Shown here piece by piece: positions 16,377 to 26,259 of a stretch of DNA of 64,000 nucleotides. The notes under the pieces are model-generated. The model did not search any database. It was not told the origin of the DNA and was given only the letters and a program-made list of their open reading frames with translations. A program made the translations under genes and the position numbers. Within the stretch, counting starts at the first letter, position 1. Each line of letters starts with the position of its first letter. This stretch comes from Bradyrhizobium sp. RD5-C2 (GTDB lineage: Bacteria; Pseudomonadota; Alphaproteobacteria; Rhizobiales; Xanthobacteraceae), in contig NZ_BOVL01000012.1 in NCBI RefSeq assembly GCF_019972155.1, positions 281,305 to 345,304 of the forward strand. The letters run 5' to 3'.

Positions 16377-17501
16377 TCATTGACCGGCGGCCGGCAGTTC
16401 GGCGTAGTTGCCGTCCTTGTCGCGGCGGTACACGACGTAATCGATCAGGGTGATGTCACCCTTCGGCGTGTAGCTGATGTTGCCGAGCACGGTATCCCAG
16501 TTTCCACTCTTGATGGTCGCTGCGATCTTCTTGGCGTCCGTGGTCTGGGCGCGGGCGACAGCCTGGCTCCAGATCTGGAACGCGGCATAGCTGTAGAGCG
16601 TGTAGCCGTCCGGATCGATGCCCTTATCCTTGAACTTCTTCAAGGTCGCGGCCGCGGTCACCTTCTTGCGCGGATCGGGCGAGAAGGTGAACAGCGAGCC
16701 CTCGGCAAGCGGACCCGCAATCGCGGCGAACTGCTTGTCGACCAAGGCGTCGCCGCCCATCAGCACGGCATTGACGCCCTGCTCGCGCATCTGGCGCAGG
16801 ATCAAGGCCGCCTCGGCGTAGTAGCCACCGACATAGACGAAATCGATCGATTCCTTCTTGAAGCGCGACACCAGCGCGGCAAAATCCTTGTCGCCCTTGG
16901 TGTAGGCCTCATAGAGCTTTTCCTTAACGCCCGCCGCGTTGATGGCGTTCTTGGTTTCGTCGGCAAGGCCTTTGCCGTAGGTCGTCTTGTCGTGGATGAT
17001 CGCGACGTTCTTGGTCTTGTAGTTCTTGATGATATATGCGGCCGCGACCATGCCCTGCTGGTCATCCCGGCCGCAGACGCGGAACGTGTTCCACAATCCG
17101 CGCTCGGTGAAGAGCGGGTTGGTCGAGCCCGGCGTGATCTGCAGCACATTGCCCTCGGCATAGGCGTCCGAGGCGGGGATCGAGGTCGACGAGCAGAAGT
17201 GCCCGACCACGAACGGAATCTTCGCGCCTGCCATCTTCTCGGCAACCGACACCGCCTGCTTCGGATCGCAGGCGTCGTCGCCGACCTCCAGCTTCAGCTT
17301 CTTGCCGAGCACGCCGCCCGCCGCATTGATGTCGGCGATGGCGAGGTCAGCACCGTTCTTGAACTGCTGACCGAAGCTCGCCTCCGAGCCGGTCATCGGC
17401 CCAACCACGGCAACACTGATGTCCTGGGCCATGGCCGCGCTGGACAATGCCAGGCTCGCACCAACCGCAAGAAAGTATCCTCGAAGTGCAAACTTCATCA
17501 T
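16377..17501 (-). CDS. ABC transporter substrate-binding protein, branched-chain amino acid (LivK) family
   Basis: A 374-residue periplasmic binding protein with a signal peptide ending at SAAMAQ. The mature start ISVAVVGPMTGSEASFGQQF and the segments AVSVAEKMAGAKIPFVVGH and LQITPGSTNPLFTERG are typical of type-I LivK-like proteins that bind branched-chain amino acids or related amides. The ATG at 17501 follows AAGGAG closely; an upstream frame extension is unsupported. No permease or ATPase genes adjoin, so this orphan receptor must use a transporter encoded elsewhere, possibly the Liv-type system at 27-31 kb. Confidence 0.93.
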   Translation of the reverse strand: MMKFALRGYFLAVGASLALSSAAMAQDISVAVVGPMTGSEASFGQQFKNGADLAIADINAAGGVLGKKLKLEVGDDACDPKQAVSVAEKMAGAKIPFVVGHFCSSTSIPASDAYAEGNVLQITPGSTNPLFTERGLWNTFRVCGRDDQQGMVAAAYIIKNYKTKNVAIIHDKTTYGKGLADETKNAINAAGVKEKLYEAYTKGDKDFAALVSRFKKESIDFVYVGGYYAEAALILRQMREQGVNAVLMGGDALVDKQFAAIAGPLAEGSLFTFSPDPRKKVTAAATLKKFKDKGIDPDGYTLYSYAAFQIWSQAVARAQTTDAKKIAATIKSGNWDTVLGNISYTPKGDITLIDYVVYRRDKDGNYAELPAAGQ

Positions 17502-17629
17502 ATTCTCCTTGATGGTCTCAAGTCGCCTCAATGCATCGCAATCGACTGGTATCGCCGGCCGCAACGATCATCGGGGGCTGCCTTGTATGCGCGCGATGAG
17601 CGGCAGGCTCGGACTGAGGCGACGGGGGA

Positions 17630-17662
17630 TTGGACATATGCGACATTGGGCAACAATGTGAA
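17630..17662. promoter_or_regulatory. Shared intergenic motif, copy 1
   Basis: TTGGACATATGCGACAT at 17630-17646, nine bases, then ATGTGAA at 17656-17662. The same composite with the same spacing recurs at 20646-20678. Here it lies about 130 bases upstream of the binding-protein start on the minus strand, a position suited to an activator site. Confidence 0.45.
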
Positions 17663-17732
17663 ACACGTTGCCGTGCATTGGCGCTTGGAATCGTCCTGTG
17701 TGCGCGACAGCACATGGCTGGTGATAGCTCGA

Positions 17733-18245
17733 TCACGGCCGCACCAGCGGCTCGGGCTCTGCCGGCTTGACGTCGGCTCCGACCGGTGCTGCCGCCTCCA
17801 CGGCGCCTTTCAGCTCGATCTCGTAGTAGCCGCCGACCTTGATCGCGCCCCATTGCGTCGAGACCGCCACATTGATTCGTTGTCGCGCCGGCAGATCGGC
17901 ATCGGTGTGCCGGTGGGCAACGCTGCCCTGGGACAGGACCTCGATGTGAGACAGCCGAACGCCGTCCGCATTCCAGAAGTCGAAGTTGAGATGCTGCGGC
18001 AGCGGACGGCCGAACACGCCCGTCTCCTTGAAGGCGAGCTCGACATCGACATGGCCCGGCCCCGCCATGAAGCTGTAGTAATGACCGCGGACATCGTTGG
18101 TGATGTTGGCGCGATTGACGCCGACGCCGAGCACTGTCGGATGATGCAGATCGGTGGACTGCGCCGATGCCGGGTCGGCCAACCCGCCGATGCAGAGAAG
18201 CAGGCGCAGGCTCGGCATCACGACCATCCAGGGCGTGTTCGTCAT
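17733..18245 (-). CDS. Hypothetical secreted protein
   Basis: A 170-residue protein I do not recognise. The start MTNTPWMVVMPSLRLLLCIGG looks like a signal peptide with cleavage near PASAQ. The mature part is mixed beta-like sequence (RGHYYSFMAGPGHVDVELAF, VGGYYEIELKGAV) with no known motif. The ATG at 18245 overlaps the end of the DUF4424 gene upstream by 19 bases, so the genes are probably co-translated. Longer starts would overlap that gene further. Confidence 0.6.
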   Translation of the reverse strand: MTNTPWMVVMPSLRLLLCIGGLADPASAQSTDLHHPTVLGVGVNRANITNDVRGHYYSFMAGPGHVDVELAFKETGVFGRPLPQHLNFDFWNADGVRLSHIEVLSQGSVAHRHTDADLPARQRINVAVSTQWGAIKVGGYYEIELKGAVEAAAPVGADVKPAEPEPLVRP

Positions 18246-18264
18246 GGTTGAAACGCCGCCGACG

Positions 18265-19278
18265 CTAGTTCGGGTTCGGAACGAAGATGACAATCTTCAG
18301 ATCTCGCGACGGGGTGAAGTTCGTGTGCCGGACCTCGAAGCGGGTCGGTCCGGTCTTCTTGACGCCATCCGCGCAGAAGCTGACGAAATTGTTGGGCTCA
18401 CCCTTGTCGATGGTGAGGTGAAAGTCGCCGATCGGCGCCGCCCAGTTGGCGCCGGTCGAGAGCACATAGGCAATCGACCGTTCACTGAATGGGGGATAGG
18501 GAGCGTGTCTGGTCGCGCGCGCCCGCTCGATGGTGCGGATCAAATCGTCGTCGATGCAATATGAGGCGAGAAACTCCCGCGCTTCCGGATTGCTGCGCCA
18601 GTTGTCGGCGCCGATAATCGTCTGCACCGAGCCGCCGACGCTCGGACGATAGGTCTGCTCGAACATGATCTCCCGACCCGCAGGGAAGGTCTGCATCCAG
18701 GTATAGGCCGAGCGCAACGTCCAGGTCGGCACCAGATGATCCTGCATCGGGCCGCCCGACCCGTAGGTCTCGATGGCGCCGACGCCGAGCTTGACGAGCT
18801 CCGGCCAGTTCGATTTCGGCAATTTGTCGAGCAGCTCGCCCGCAGGGCCCCTGATCGGCATTAGTGGAATTCCGAGCTTCCGCAGCAGCGCCGTCTGGTC
18901 CACATCGTTCGCGAGCGCCGTCTGTTCGAGATGCGGCACGGCCGCCTTGCCGTCGACGATTACGTGGAAATCAAAGATGTTCTCGGGATCGTCGGTCGGG
19001 AGCCCGATATTCTCGTCGCCTTCCTTGCCGGCAATGTCCGGCATCGGGAACGCGATCATTATCGTTTTGTCGGCGGCCGAGGTGTTGAAGAACCGGTAGA
19101 CGATCCGGATCTGCTTCTCGGAGATGAACAGATCCTCGGAACGCATCACGATATCGGGGTCCTGCTTGAAGCGAAGTCCCCCGCTTTCCAGTGCGGCGGA
19201 CGTGTCATTCGCCCGCGCGCACCAGGGCAGCAGCCCGGCAAGCAGGACCAGAAAGGCCCCTTTGGCTATCGGAGGCAT
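18265..19278 (-). CDS. DUF4424 domain-containing secreted protein
   Basis: A 337-residue exported protein with a signal peptide (KGAFLVLLAGLLPWCARA). Segments such as LRFKQDPDIVMRSEDLFIS, YRFFNTSAADKTIMIAFPMPD and FEQTYRPSVGGS are characteristic of DUF4424 proteins, whose role is unknown. The ATG at 19278 has AGAAGGA at proper spacing; an in-frame ATG at 19284 sits directly against that Shine-Dalgarno and is less likely. It lies in a run of three secreted-protein genes (19762 down to 17733). Confidence 0.8.
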   Translation of the reverse strand: MPPIAKGAFLVLLAGLLPWCARANDTSAALESGGLRFKQDPDIVMRSEDLFISEKQIRIVYRFFNTSAADKTIMIAFPMPDIAGKEGDENIGLPTDDPENIFDFHVIVDGKAAVPHLEQTALANDVDQTALLRKLGIPLMPIRGPAGELLDKLPKSNWPELVKLGVGAIETYGSGGPMQDHLVPTWTLRSAYTWMQTFPAGREIMFEQTYRPSVGGSVQTIIGADNWRSNPEAREFLASYCIDDDLIRTIERARATRHAPYPPFSERSIAYVLSTGANWAAPIGDFHLTIDKGEPNNFVSFCADGVKKTGPTRFEVRHTNFTPSRDLKIVIFVPNPN

Positions 19279-19321
19279 GGTCATTCCTTCTCGCTTGATT
19301 GGGGGAGCAAACTCGCGGCAG

Positions 19322-19762
19322 TCAGTCGCATCCGTCCTTGACCGGGAAGAAATCGGAGACGTCGACGCGCGTCGTCTCGATCGGCAGCACGACCCAACTG
19401 TCCATATCGAGGTGACCGCAAAGCTTGACGACAGCGATCGATTTCCGGTCCTGCCAGGCCGTCACCGTGAAACCGATCGGGACAGCACTGCGCTCAAAAA
19501 CATGCTGCTTGGCAATACCGGCGGCAGCGCCGGCCGCGAGCGAGATCGTGATTTCACCGGCGCCGGTGCCGCCAGGCCGGATCGACGATTGCCGCGGTGA
19601 TCCGAACGAGAGTTCGCTCCCGGCCGTGACCGCAACGGTCTGTTGGAACCCGTTCTCGATGCTGAGCACAGGTTTCGCACTCGCGGCCTCCGTGGCGATC
19701 GGCACTATTCCCGCTAGAAGGCCGAGCATCACTGATGCTGATCGAATGAGTGAAGCCGACAT
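19322..19762 (-). CDS. Hypothetical secreted protein
   Basis: A 146-residue protein with a signal peptide (MLGLLAGIVPIATEAASA). The mature part contains short beta-like segments and one Cys pair (KLCGHLD and a terminal KDGCD) that could form a disulfide. AGGAAGGA precedes the ATG at 19762; longer in-frame starts extend into the neighbouring methyltransferase gene. No family recognised. It is 44 bases upstream of the DUF4424 gene, suggesting a joint function in the cell envelope. Confidence 0.6.
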   Translation of the reverse strand: MSASLIRSASVMLGLLAGIVPIATEAASAKPVLSIENGFQQTVAVTAGSELSFGSPRQSSIRPGGTGAGEITISLAAGAAAGIAKQHVFERSAVPIGFTVTAWQDRKSIAVVKLCGHLDMDSWVVLPIETTRVDVSDFFPVKDGCD

Positions 19763-19901
19763 GAGCGCAATCCTTCCTGAATGAGCGCGCCAGGAGCCGA
19801 ACAAGTTCGCTGCATCGTGATCTTTCCCTCGAATCCGATGTCGATACATGCGCAGCCGAGGCCTTCGCTGCGAACGGTGTTGAAGGGCAAGCATACTCTT
19901 C

Positions 19902-20510
19902 CTATTGCGCAACGATCACGTTCCACGTCGTGCCAGGCTCCGGACGATGGATCTCGACGGTTCCAAATCCAGCTTCCCGCAAGGCATGCCTGACATCGTC
20001 GACGGCTCGAAAAGTGAAGATGTCCTTGGGAAATCCCAGGCGCTCCATCACATCACCCGGCAGGAAGCCGAGCGCGAGCACGCCATCTGCCTTGAGCACC
20101 CGCCTGATCTCGCTGGCACCTATGGACAGCGATCGCCAGAAGTACACGGTGTTGACGCTGCACACCTTGTCGAATTGATCACTCTCCAACGGCAAGGCCT
20201 CGATTTCTCCGATCCGAAAGTCGGCGCGCCCGGCGTCAATCGCAGTCCGATATCGCGCTGTCGCCCATGCCACCACGTCCTGGGAGCGATCGACCGCCGT
20301 CAGATGAGCAGCGCAGTCGAGCAAAGGCGCGAGCGTCACGCCGCCGCCGAACCCGATCTCGGCGACGCGGTCGGAGGACTTCACGTCGAGCAACTCCAGC
20401 GCATAGCGGTTCATCCGGCTGTTGTGCCGGTTCATCAGGCCGCCAACGAAACGACCGAAGACGCCGCGCGGATGAGCGAGATGGCGAGCGATCAAGCGAG
20501 GCGGAGCCAT
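19902..20510 (-). CDS. SAM-dependent methyltransferase
   Basis: A 202-residue class I methyltransferase. Motif I reads VAEIGFGGGVTLAPLL near residue 50, the acidic residue VDRS near 74, and the C-terminal part is UbiE/Methyltransf_11-like (LPLESDQFDKVCSVNTVYFW). The N-terminal GVFGRFVGGLMNRHN is typical of a small group of uncharacterised methyltransferases. The acceptor is unknown. Confidence 0.82.
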   Translation of the reverse strand: MAPPRLIARHLAHPRGVFGRFVGGLMNRHNSRMNRYALELLDVKSSDRVAEIGFGGGVTLAPLLDCAAHLTAVDRSQDVVAWATARYRTAIDAGRADFRIGEIEALPLESDQFDKVCSVNTVYFWRSLSIGASEIRRVLKADGVLALGFLPGDVMERLGFPKDIFTFRAVDDVRHALREAGFGTVEIHRPEPGTTWNVIVAQ

Positions 20511-20618
20511 GATACGTCCTGAAATTTGAGCCGATGCACGCGATGCCGGCGCCGGCCTGAGCGGATCGTCCCGTAGGCAAGATCGCGCGGAAGCTGCCTT
20601 TTATGCGCTTAGGGGTTA

Positions 20619-20678
20619 TGTCGCACGGACCGATGCGACAGCGATTTGGACATATGCGACATCGGTTGACGATGTGAA
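20619..20678. promoter_or_regulatory. TGCGACA half-sites and shared intergenic motif, copy 2
   Basis: TGTCGCA (20619-20625) and TGCGACA (20634-20640) form a perfect dyad with an 8-base spacer. A third TGCGACA at 20655-20661 starts 21 bases after the second, and lies within the composite TTGGACATATGCGACAT (20646-20662) plus ATGTGAA (20672-20678) shared with the 17.6 kb site. The region is about 110-170 bases upstream of the methyltransferase start. Confidence 0.5.
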
Positions 20679-20802
20679 TCGAATTTGTCGCTGCATGGCT
20701 ACCCGACGGCGGAATTGTATGCAGGTCGGCCGCCCGCTAATGATTGCCCGCCTTGGGCGCTCCTGTATCGTCAGCAACCTTCAAAAGGATTGGATACGCG
20801 AC

Positions 20803-21090
20803 ATGCGCGGATCATATCGGCGGATATCCCGATCGGTCGTGTTGATCGGAACGGCACTGATCGTGACAGCCGCCGCAACGCCAGCACCGGAAAGCGCGAT
20901 CCGTTGGGATGCGAAGAACGCCTACCTCAAATGCGACGGCGCGATCGACGGCACCATCGCTTGGCCCTCCGCGCCGCAGGCAGCATGCGTTGCGATGCTG
21001 ATGTGCGCAAATGAGCGCACGCTATCCGCAGAGCGTCACCGGCGGCTGATCGAGCAGATCCGGCGGGTGCCGGGTTGTGGAGAGCCGTAA
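20803..21090 (+). CDS. Small secreted or membrane-anchored hypothetical protein
   Basis: A 95-residue frame beginning MRGSYRRISRSVVLIGTALIV, which resembles a signal peptide or single membrane anchor. The rest carries four Cys (KCDG, AACVAM, LMCAN, PGCGE), consistent with two disulfides after export. AAAAGGA lies about 13 bases before the ATG, slightly far. The frame is open further upstream to 20674, but that part is Arg-rich and probably not coding. No family recognised. Confidence 0.5.
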   Translation: MRGSYRRISRSVVLIGTALIVTAAATPAPESAIRWDAKNAYLKCDGAIDGTIAWPSAPQAACVAMLMCANERTLSAERHRRLIEQIRRVPGCGEP

Positions 21091-21129
21091 GGAGCGGTCG
21101 GGCGGCACAACGGGAATTCAGACGTTCGG

Positions 21130-22110
21130 TCAGGAACGCCGCGGCACCGCGCGAATATCCGACGGCGTCACGCCGTACTGCCGGCGGAAGGTGCGGTTGA
21201 AGTAGGACAGGTCGCCGAACCCGACTTCGAACGCAATCGTGCCGATGGCGCTGCGGCTGTGGCGCGGATCGGTCAGCAGATGATGCGCGCGCGCCAGGCG
21301 CTGGCCGAGCACGAATTCCGAGAAAGTTGAACCCACGCTCTCGAACAGCCTCTGGATATGGCGCGGCGTGAGCCTCAGCCGGGCAGCCACCGCGGGCAGC
21401 GTGAGGTCGCCATAGCCGAGATTGTCACTGATGTCGGCCTTGATCGCGGCAAGCCGGGCCGCCGCCAGTCCGCCGTCTTCCGCGGCAACCGCCGCGTCAC
21501 GGTTGGCGCCGATGATCAGCGCGCCGAGATCGATCAGATGCTTGACGACGGCACCGCGCAGTTCGGGGGTCGAAAGCTGGTAGCTGTCGTCGAGCTCCCT
21601 GATGTAAAGCGCCAGCAGCCGCATCGCCTCGGTGTTCGCCGGCAGCGGACGGATCAGCATGTCTTCGGGATCGTTGACCAGCGAGGCGAGCGCGTTGCGC
21701 GGCAGCCGGAGACCGACGAAGCGGCTCGGCGACACCGGCACCACTATGTTGCCGGCTTCCGCGCTCGACTGCAGCACGGCCTGGCCCGGGCTGAGTTCGA
21801 TATCGCGACCGCGTTGCGAGGCACGGGTGTTGCCGCTCGTGATGATCGTCAGCACCAGGTCGTCGGTGCCGTCGAGCAGTTCGCGTGGTCTTGCGATCTT
21901 GAGATTGCTGCAGGCCCAGGATCCAATGCCGAGCCCGGACAATTCGCGCACATTCGCTTCGGCATGAAACGCGCCGTCGTCGAGCGGCTCCGGATCGAGC
22001 TTGACGATCATCCGCCCGATCTGCTGGCGAAAGATCGGCAAGCGATCGCGTTCGCCGAAATGCGCGGTCGAGAATCGAAACCCTGTGATATCGCCCGACT
22101 GCATTGTCAT
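21130..22110 (-). CDS. AraC family transcriptional regulator
   Basis: A 326-residue regulator. An N-terminal AraC-binding-like domain (FRFSTAHFGERDRLPIFRQQIG) precedes a C-terminal double helix-turn-helix (LPAVAARLRLTPRHIQRLFE; IGTIAFEVGFGDLSYFNRTF ... YGVTPSDIR). ATG at 22110 is preceded by GAGGG at about 7 bases; in-frame ATGs further upstream lack support. It lies divergent from paaG, separated by 390 bases, but the paa genes have their own TetR-type regulator, so its target is unclear. Confidence 0.9.
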   Translation of the reverse strand: MTMQSGDITGFRFSTAHFGERDRLPIFRQQIGRMIVKLDPEPLDDGAFHAEANVRELSGLGIGSWACSNLKIARPRELLDGTDDLVLTIITSGNTRASQRGRDIELSPGQAVLQSSAEAGNIVVPVSPSRFVGLRLPRNALASLVNDPEDMLIRPLPANTEAMRLLALYIRELDDSYQLSTPELRGAVVKHLIDLGALIIGANRDAAVAAEDGGLAAARLAAIKADISDNLGYGDLTLPAVAARLRLTPRHIQRLFESVGSTFSEFVLGQRLARAHHLLTDPRHSRSAIGTIAFEVGFGDLSYFNRTFRRQYGVTPSDIRAVPRRS

Positions 22111-22500
22111 CGGCTCGCCCTCATGGTGGCGGAAGTCGCCGTTCATATGCGGCTGATTTGTGGCAGCGCACACCCGAGCATGGGGGCCATGCAACGCCAC
22201 GTTGAACGTGAACCTTTCGCCGGTTCCCCCGATGACTCGATCTGACAAGTGTCAAGCATCGCGCATAAACTTCGCAAATGCGCAGCCTGGTACGGCGCGC
22301 GCGAAATTCCTTCGACCTTGATGGATTTTGTCGCGCCCGAATTCGCGACCGGGACTAAAATTGTCCTCGCTCCGATAAGCCCGAACACGCCGTCCGCATC
22401 GGAGCGCGGATAAATTATAATTGACTGACCGGACGGTCAATAGTAATCCGGTCGCAGGTCATGCGACCTCGGTCATCAGAAGCCGCAACGGGAGGTAATC
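22111..22500. other. Divergent promoter region between araC-type and paaG genes
   Basis: 390 bases without a supported gene. It holds a perfect -10-like TATAAT at 22416-22421, followed at once by a TetR-type dyad at 22425-22440, and the paaG ribosome-binding site GGGAGG just before 22501. Nothing else was recognised in the AraC-proximal half. Confidence 0.5.
22421..22440. promoter_or_regulatory. PaaR-type TetR operator upstream of paaG
   Basis: TGACCG-GA-CGGTCA (22426-22439) is a perfect dyad, extended to CTGACCGGACGGTCAA at 22425-22440. It matches the reverse complement of the dyad at 26203-26218 at 14 of 16 positions. It begins four bases after a TATAAT, so a bound repressor would cover the transcription start. 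The pattern is the WTGACCG-N2-CGGTCAW type known for TetR regulators of CoA-linked degradation genes. Confidence 0.78.
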
Positions 22501-23292
22501 ATGGTCAGCGATTTGGTGTTGACCGATATCCGCGCCGGATATCGCGTCCTGACGCTCAACAGGCCCGACCGCCTGAATTCATTCAGCGCCGATCTGCACG
22601 CCGCATTGATGGCCGCGCTGATTGCAGCCGAACAGGACAAGTCCTGCCGCGCGCTGATCCTGACCGGGGCCGGACGCGGGTTCTGCGCCGGGCAGGATCT
22701 TTCGGACGGCGTGTTCACGCCGGGCGAAACGCCTGATCTCTCAGTGCCGATCGAAAAATACTACAACCCGTTGGTGCGCAAGCTGCGCAGCATTCCGATG
22801 CCGGTCGTGTGCGCCGTCAACGGCGTGGCCGCGGGCGCTGGCGCGAATATGGCCCTTGCCTGCGATATCGTGATCGCCGCACGATCGGCCAAGTTCATTC
22901 AGGCCTTCGCGAAGCTCGGCCTGGTCCCGGATTCCGGCGGCACCTGGTTCCTGCCTCGGCTGGTCGGCGGAGCGCGGGCTCGTGCGTTGACTATGCTCGC
23001 CGAACCGATCTCCGCGGATCGGGCGGAGACATGGGGCATGATCTGGAGAGTGGTCGAGGATTCCGACCTGATGGCGGAGGCCCACGCCCTCGCCGCCTCT
23101 CTCGCGACGCAGCCGACCGATGGTCTTGCGCTGATCAAGCAGGCGCTCGATGCCTCCGAGACCAACACGCTCGACGCGCAACTTGATCTCGAGCGCGACC
23201 TGCAGGGCCGCGCGGGCCGGTCGGCGGACTATGCCGAAGGCGTCACCGCGTTCCTCGAAAAGCGCACGCCGCGCTTTGTCGGGCGCGCCTAG
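22501..23292 (+). CDS. paaG: 2-(1,2-epoxy-1,2-dihydrophenyl)acetyl-CoA isomerase (enoyl-CoA hydratase family)
   Basis: A 263-residue crotonase-fold enzyme. The oxyanion-hole segments are GRGFCAGQDLSD and NGVAAGAGANMALACD; the catalytic Asp is in GLVPDSGGTWFLPRLVG (Asp144), the hallmark of PaaG rather than a two-Glu hydratase. PaaG converts ring-epoxide-phenylacetyl-CoA to oxepin-CoA and also isomerises double bonds later in phenylacetate breakdown. GGGAGG precedes the ATG. It is followed by paaZ after 64 bases and preceded by a TetR-type operator, fitting a phenylacetyl-CoA-controlled unit. Confidence 0.88.
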   Translation: MVSDLVLTDIRAGYRVLTLNRPDRLNSFSADLHAALMAALIAAEQDKSCRALILTGAGRGFCAGQDLSDGVFTPGETPDLSVPIEKYYNPLVRKLRSIPMPVVCAVNGVAAGAGANMALACDIVIAARSAKFIQAFAKLGLVPDSGGTWFLPRLVGGARARALTMLAEPISADRAETWGMIWRVVEDSDLMAEAHALAASLATQPTDGLALIKQALDASETNTLDAQLDLERDLQGRAGRSADYAEGVTAFLEKRTPRFVGRA

Positions 23293-23356
23293 AATTGAAC
23301 GTTCCGCCCGCAAGGCAAGACGCATCATTGGTCACTAGTCAGAGGGTTCAACTTCG

Positions 23357-25429
<2,073 letters not shown>

Positions 25430-25437
25430 CGCGCGGC

Positions 25438-26091
25438 TCAGAGCAACTCGGCCTGCCGGCTTCGGCCGGCGGGTTTTACCTTGCTGCGCGGCCGGGCGGC
25501 GGCCGCGTCCGCGGCACCCGCCAGCACCAATTGCGCGACGAAGTCGGCGTATTCGGCGCGGGTCATCGGCCCGCCCTCGCGAAACCACATATAGTGCCAG
25601 TTCAGCATGCCGAAGACGCTCATCGTCAGCGGCTTGAGGACGCGCTTCTGCTTCGCCGCCGGCACGGCCGCGGCGAGCGCATCCGACATGATCCCGACCA
25701 GGATGCGCTCGCTCGCAAGTAGCGGCTGCTGCTTGTCCTTCGGCAGCAGCCTGAGACTAGCAATCTGGACCTGATGCTCGGCGTCGGCATGCCGGTAGAG
25801 CTCAAGCAACGTCGCCACGATCGTCCTGAAGCGCTCGACCGGATCGCCGGCCTGTGCGCTCGCCTTCCGAACCGCCGCCACGAGCGTCTCGAGATGCGAC
25901 GACAGGATGTCGAACAGGATCGCCTCCTTGTCGGGGTAATAGTGATAGAGCAGCGCCTTCGACACGCCGCACGCATCCGCGATCGTATTCATCGACGTGC
26001 CGACATAGCCCGATGCGGCAAACAGCTCGGCCGAGCGATGCAGCATCGAGAGGCGCTTGTCGTCGTAGTCCTTGGCGCGCGATCGGGCCAT
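25438..26091 (-). CDS. TetR family regulator, PaaR-like
   Basis: A 217-residue TetR regulator. The helix-turn-helix is MNTIADACGVSKALLYHYYPDKEAILFDIL, quoted here in two parts: MNTIADACGVSK and ALLYHYYPDKEA. The C-terminal domain has MLNWHYMWFREGGPMT, frequent in PaaR-like repressors that sense phenylacetyl-CoA. It is convergent with paaZ, and near-identical dyads lie upstream of its own gene (26203-26218) and of paaG (22425-22440), so it very probably represses both. ATG at 26091 is my choice; in-frame ATGs at 26106 and 26139 are possible and no ribosome-binding site is decisive. Confidence 0.88.
   Translation of the reverse strand: MARSRAKDYDDKRLSMLHRSAELFAASGYVGTSMNTIADACGVSKALLYHYYPDKEAILFDILSSHLETLVAAVRKASAQAGDPVERFRTIVATLLELYRHADAEHQVQIASLRLLPKDKQQPLLASERILVGIMSDALAAAVPAAKQKRVLKPLTMSVFGMLNWHYMWFREGGPMTRAEYADFVAQLVLAGAADAAAARPRSKVKPAGRSRQAELL
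25452..25477 (+). terminator. Rho-independent terminator of paaG-paaZ
   Basis: CCTGCCGGC (25452-25460), loop TTCG, GCCGGCGGG (25465-25473), then TTTT. The nine-base stem has one G-T pair and a very stable UUCG tetraloop. It lies 22 bases beyond the paaZ stop and inside the last codons of the convergent TetR gene. Confidence 0.8.
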
Positions 26092-26202
26092 GTCTTTCCG
26101 TTCCATCGGCCGCCGTCCGGCCATCGCAGGAGATGTCAATCAACGGCAAAGTTCCGAAACCACCGCCCTGCTTGCGCGGCGCCGCGTCCGAACCAGCATT
26201 TA

Positions 26203-26218
26203 TTGACCATCCGGTCAA
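26203..26218. promoter_or_regulatory. PaaR-type TetR operator upstream of the tetR gene
   Basis: TTGACC-ATCC-GGTCAA is a perfect 6-base-arm dyad, 112 bases upstream of the chosen TetR start and between it and the LysR gene end. Its reverse complement matches the paaG operator at 14 of 16 positions, which supports autoregulation. Confidence 0.75.
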
Positions 26219-26259
26219 ATAATTCCATGGCTGAATTGGAATGGCGCCTCTCCGGGCCG

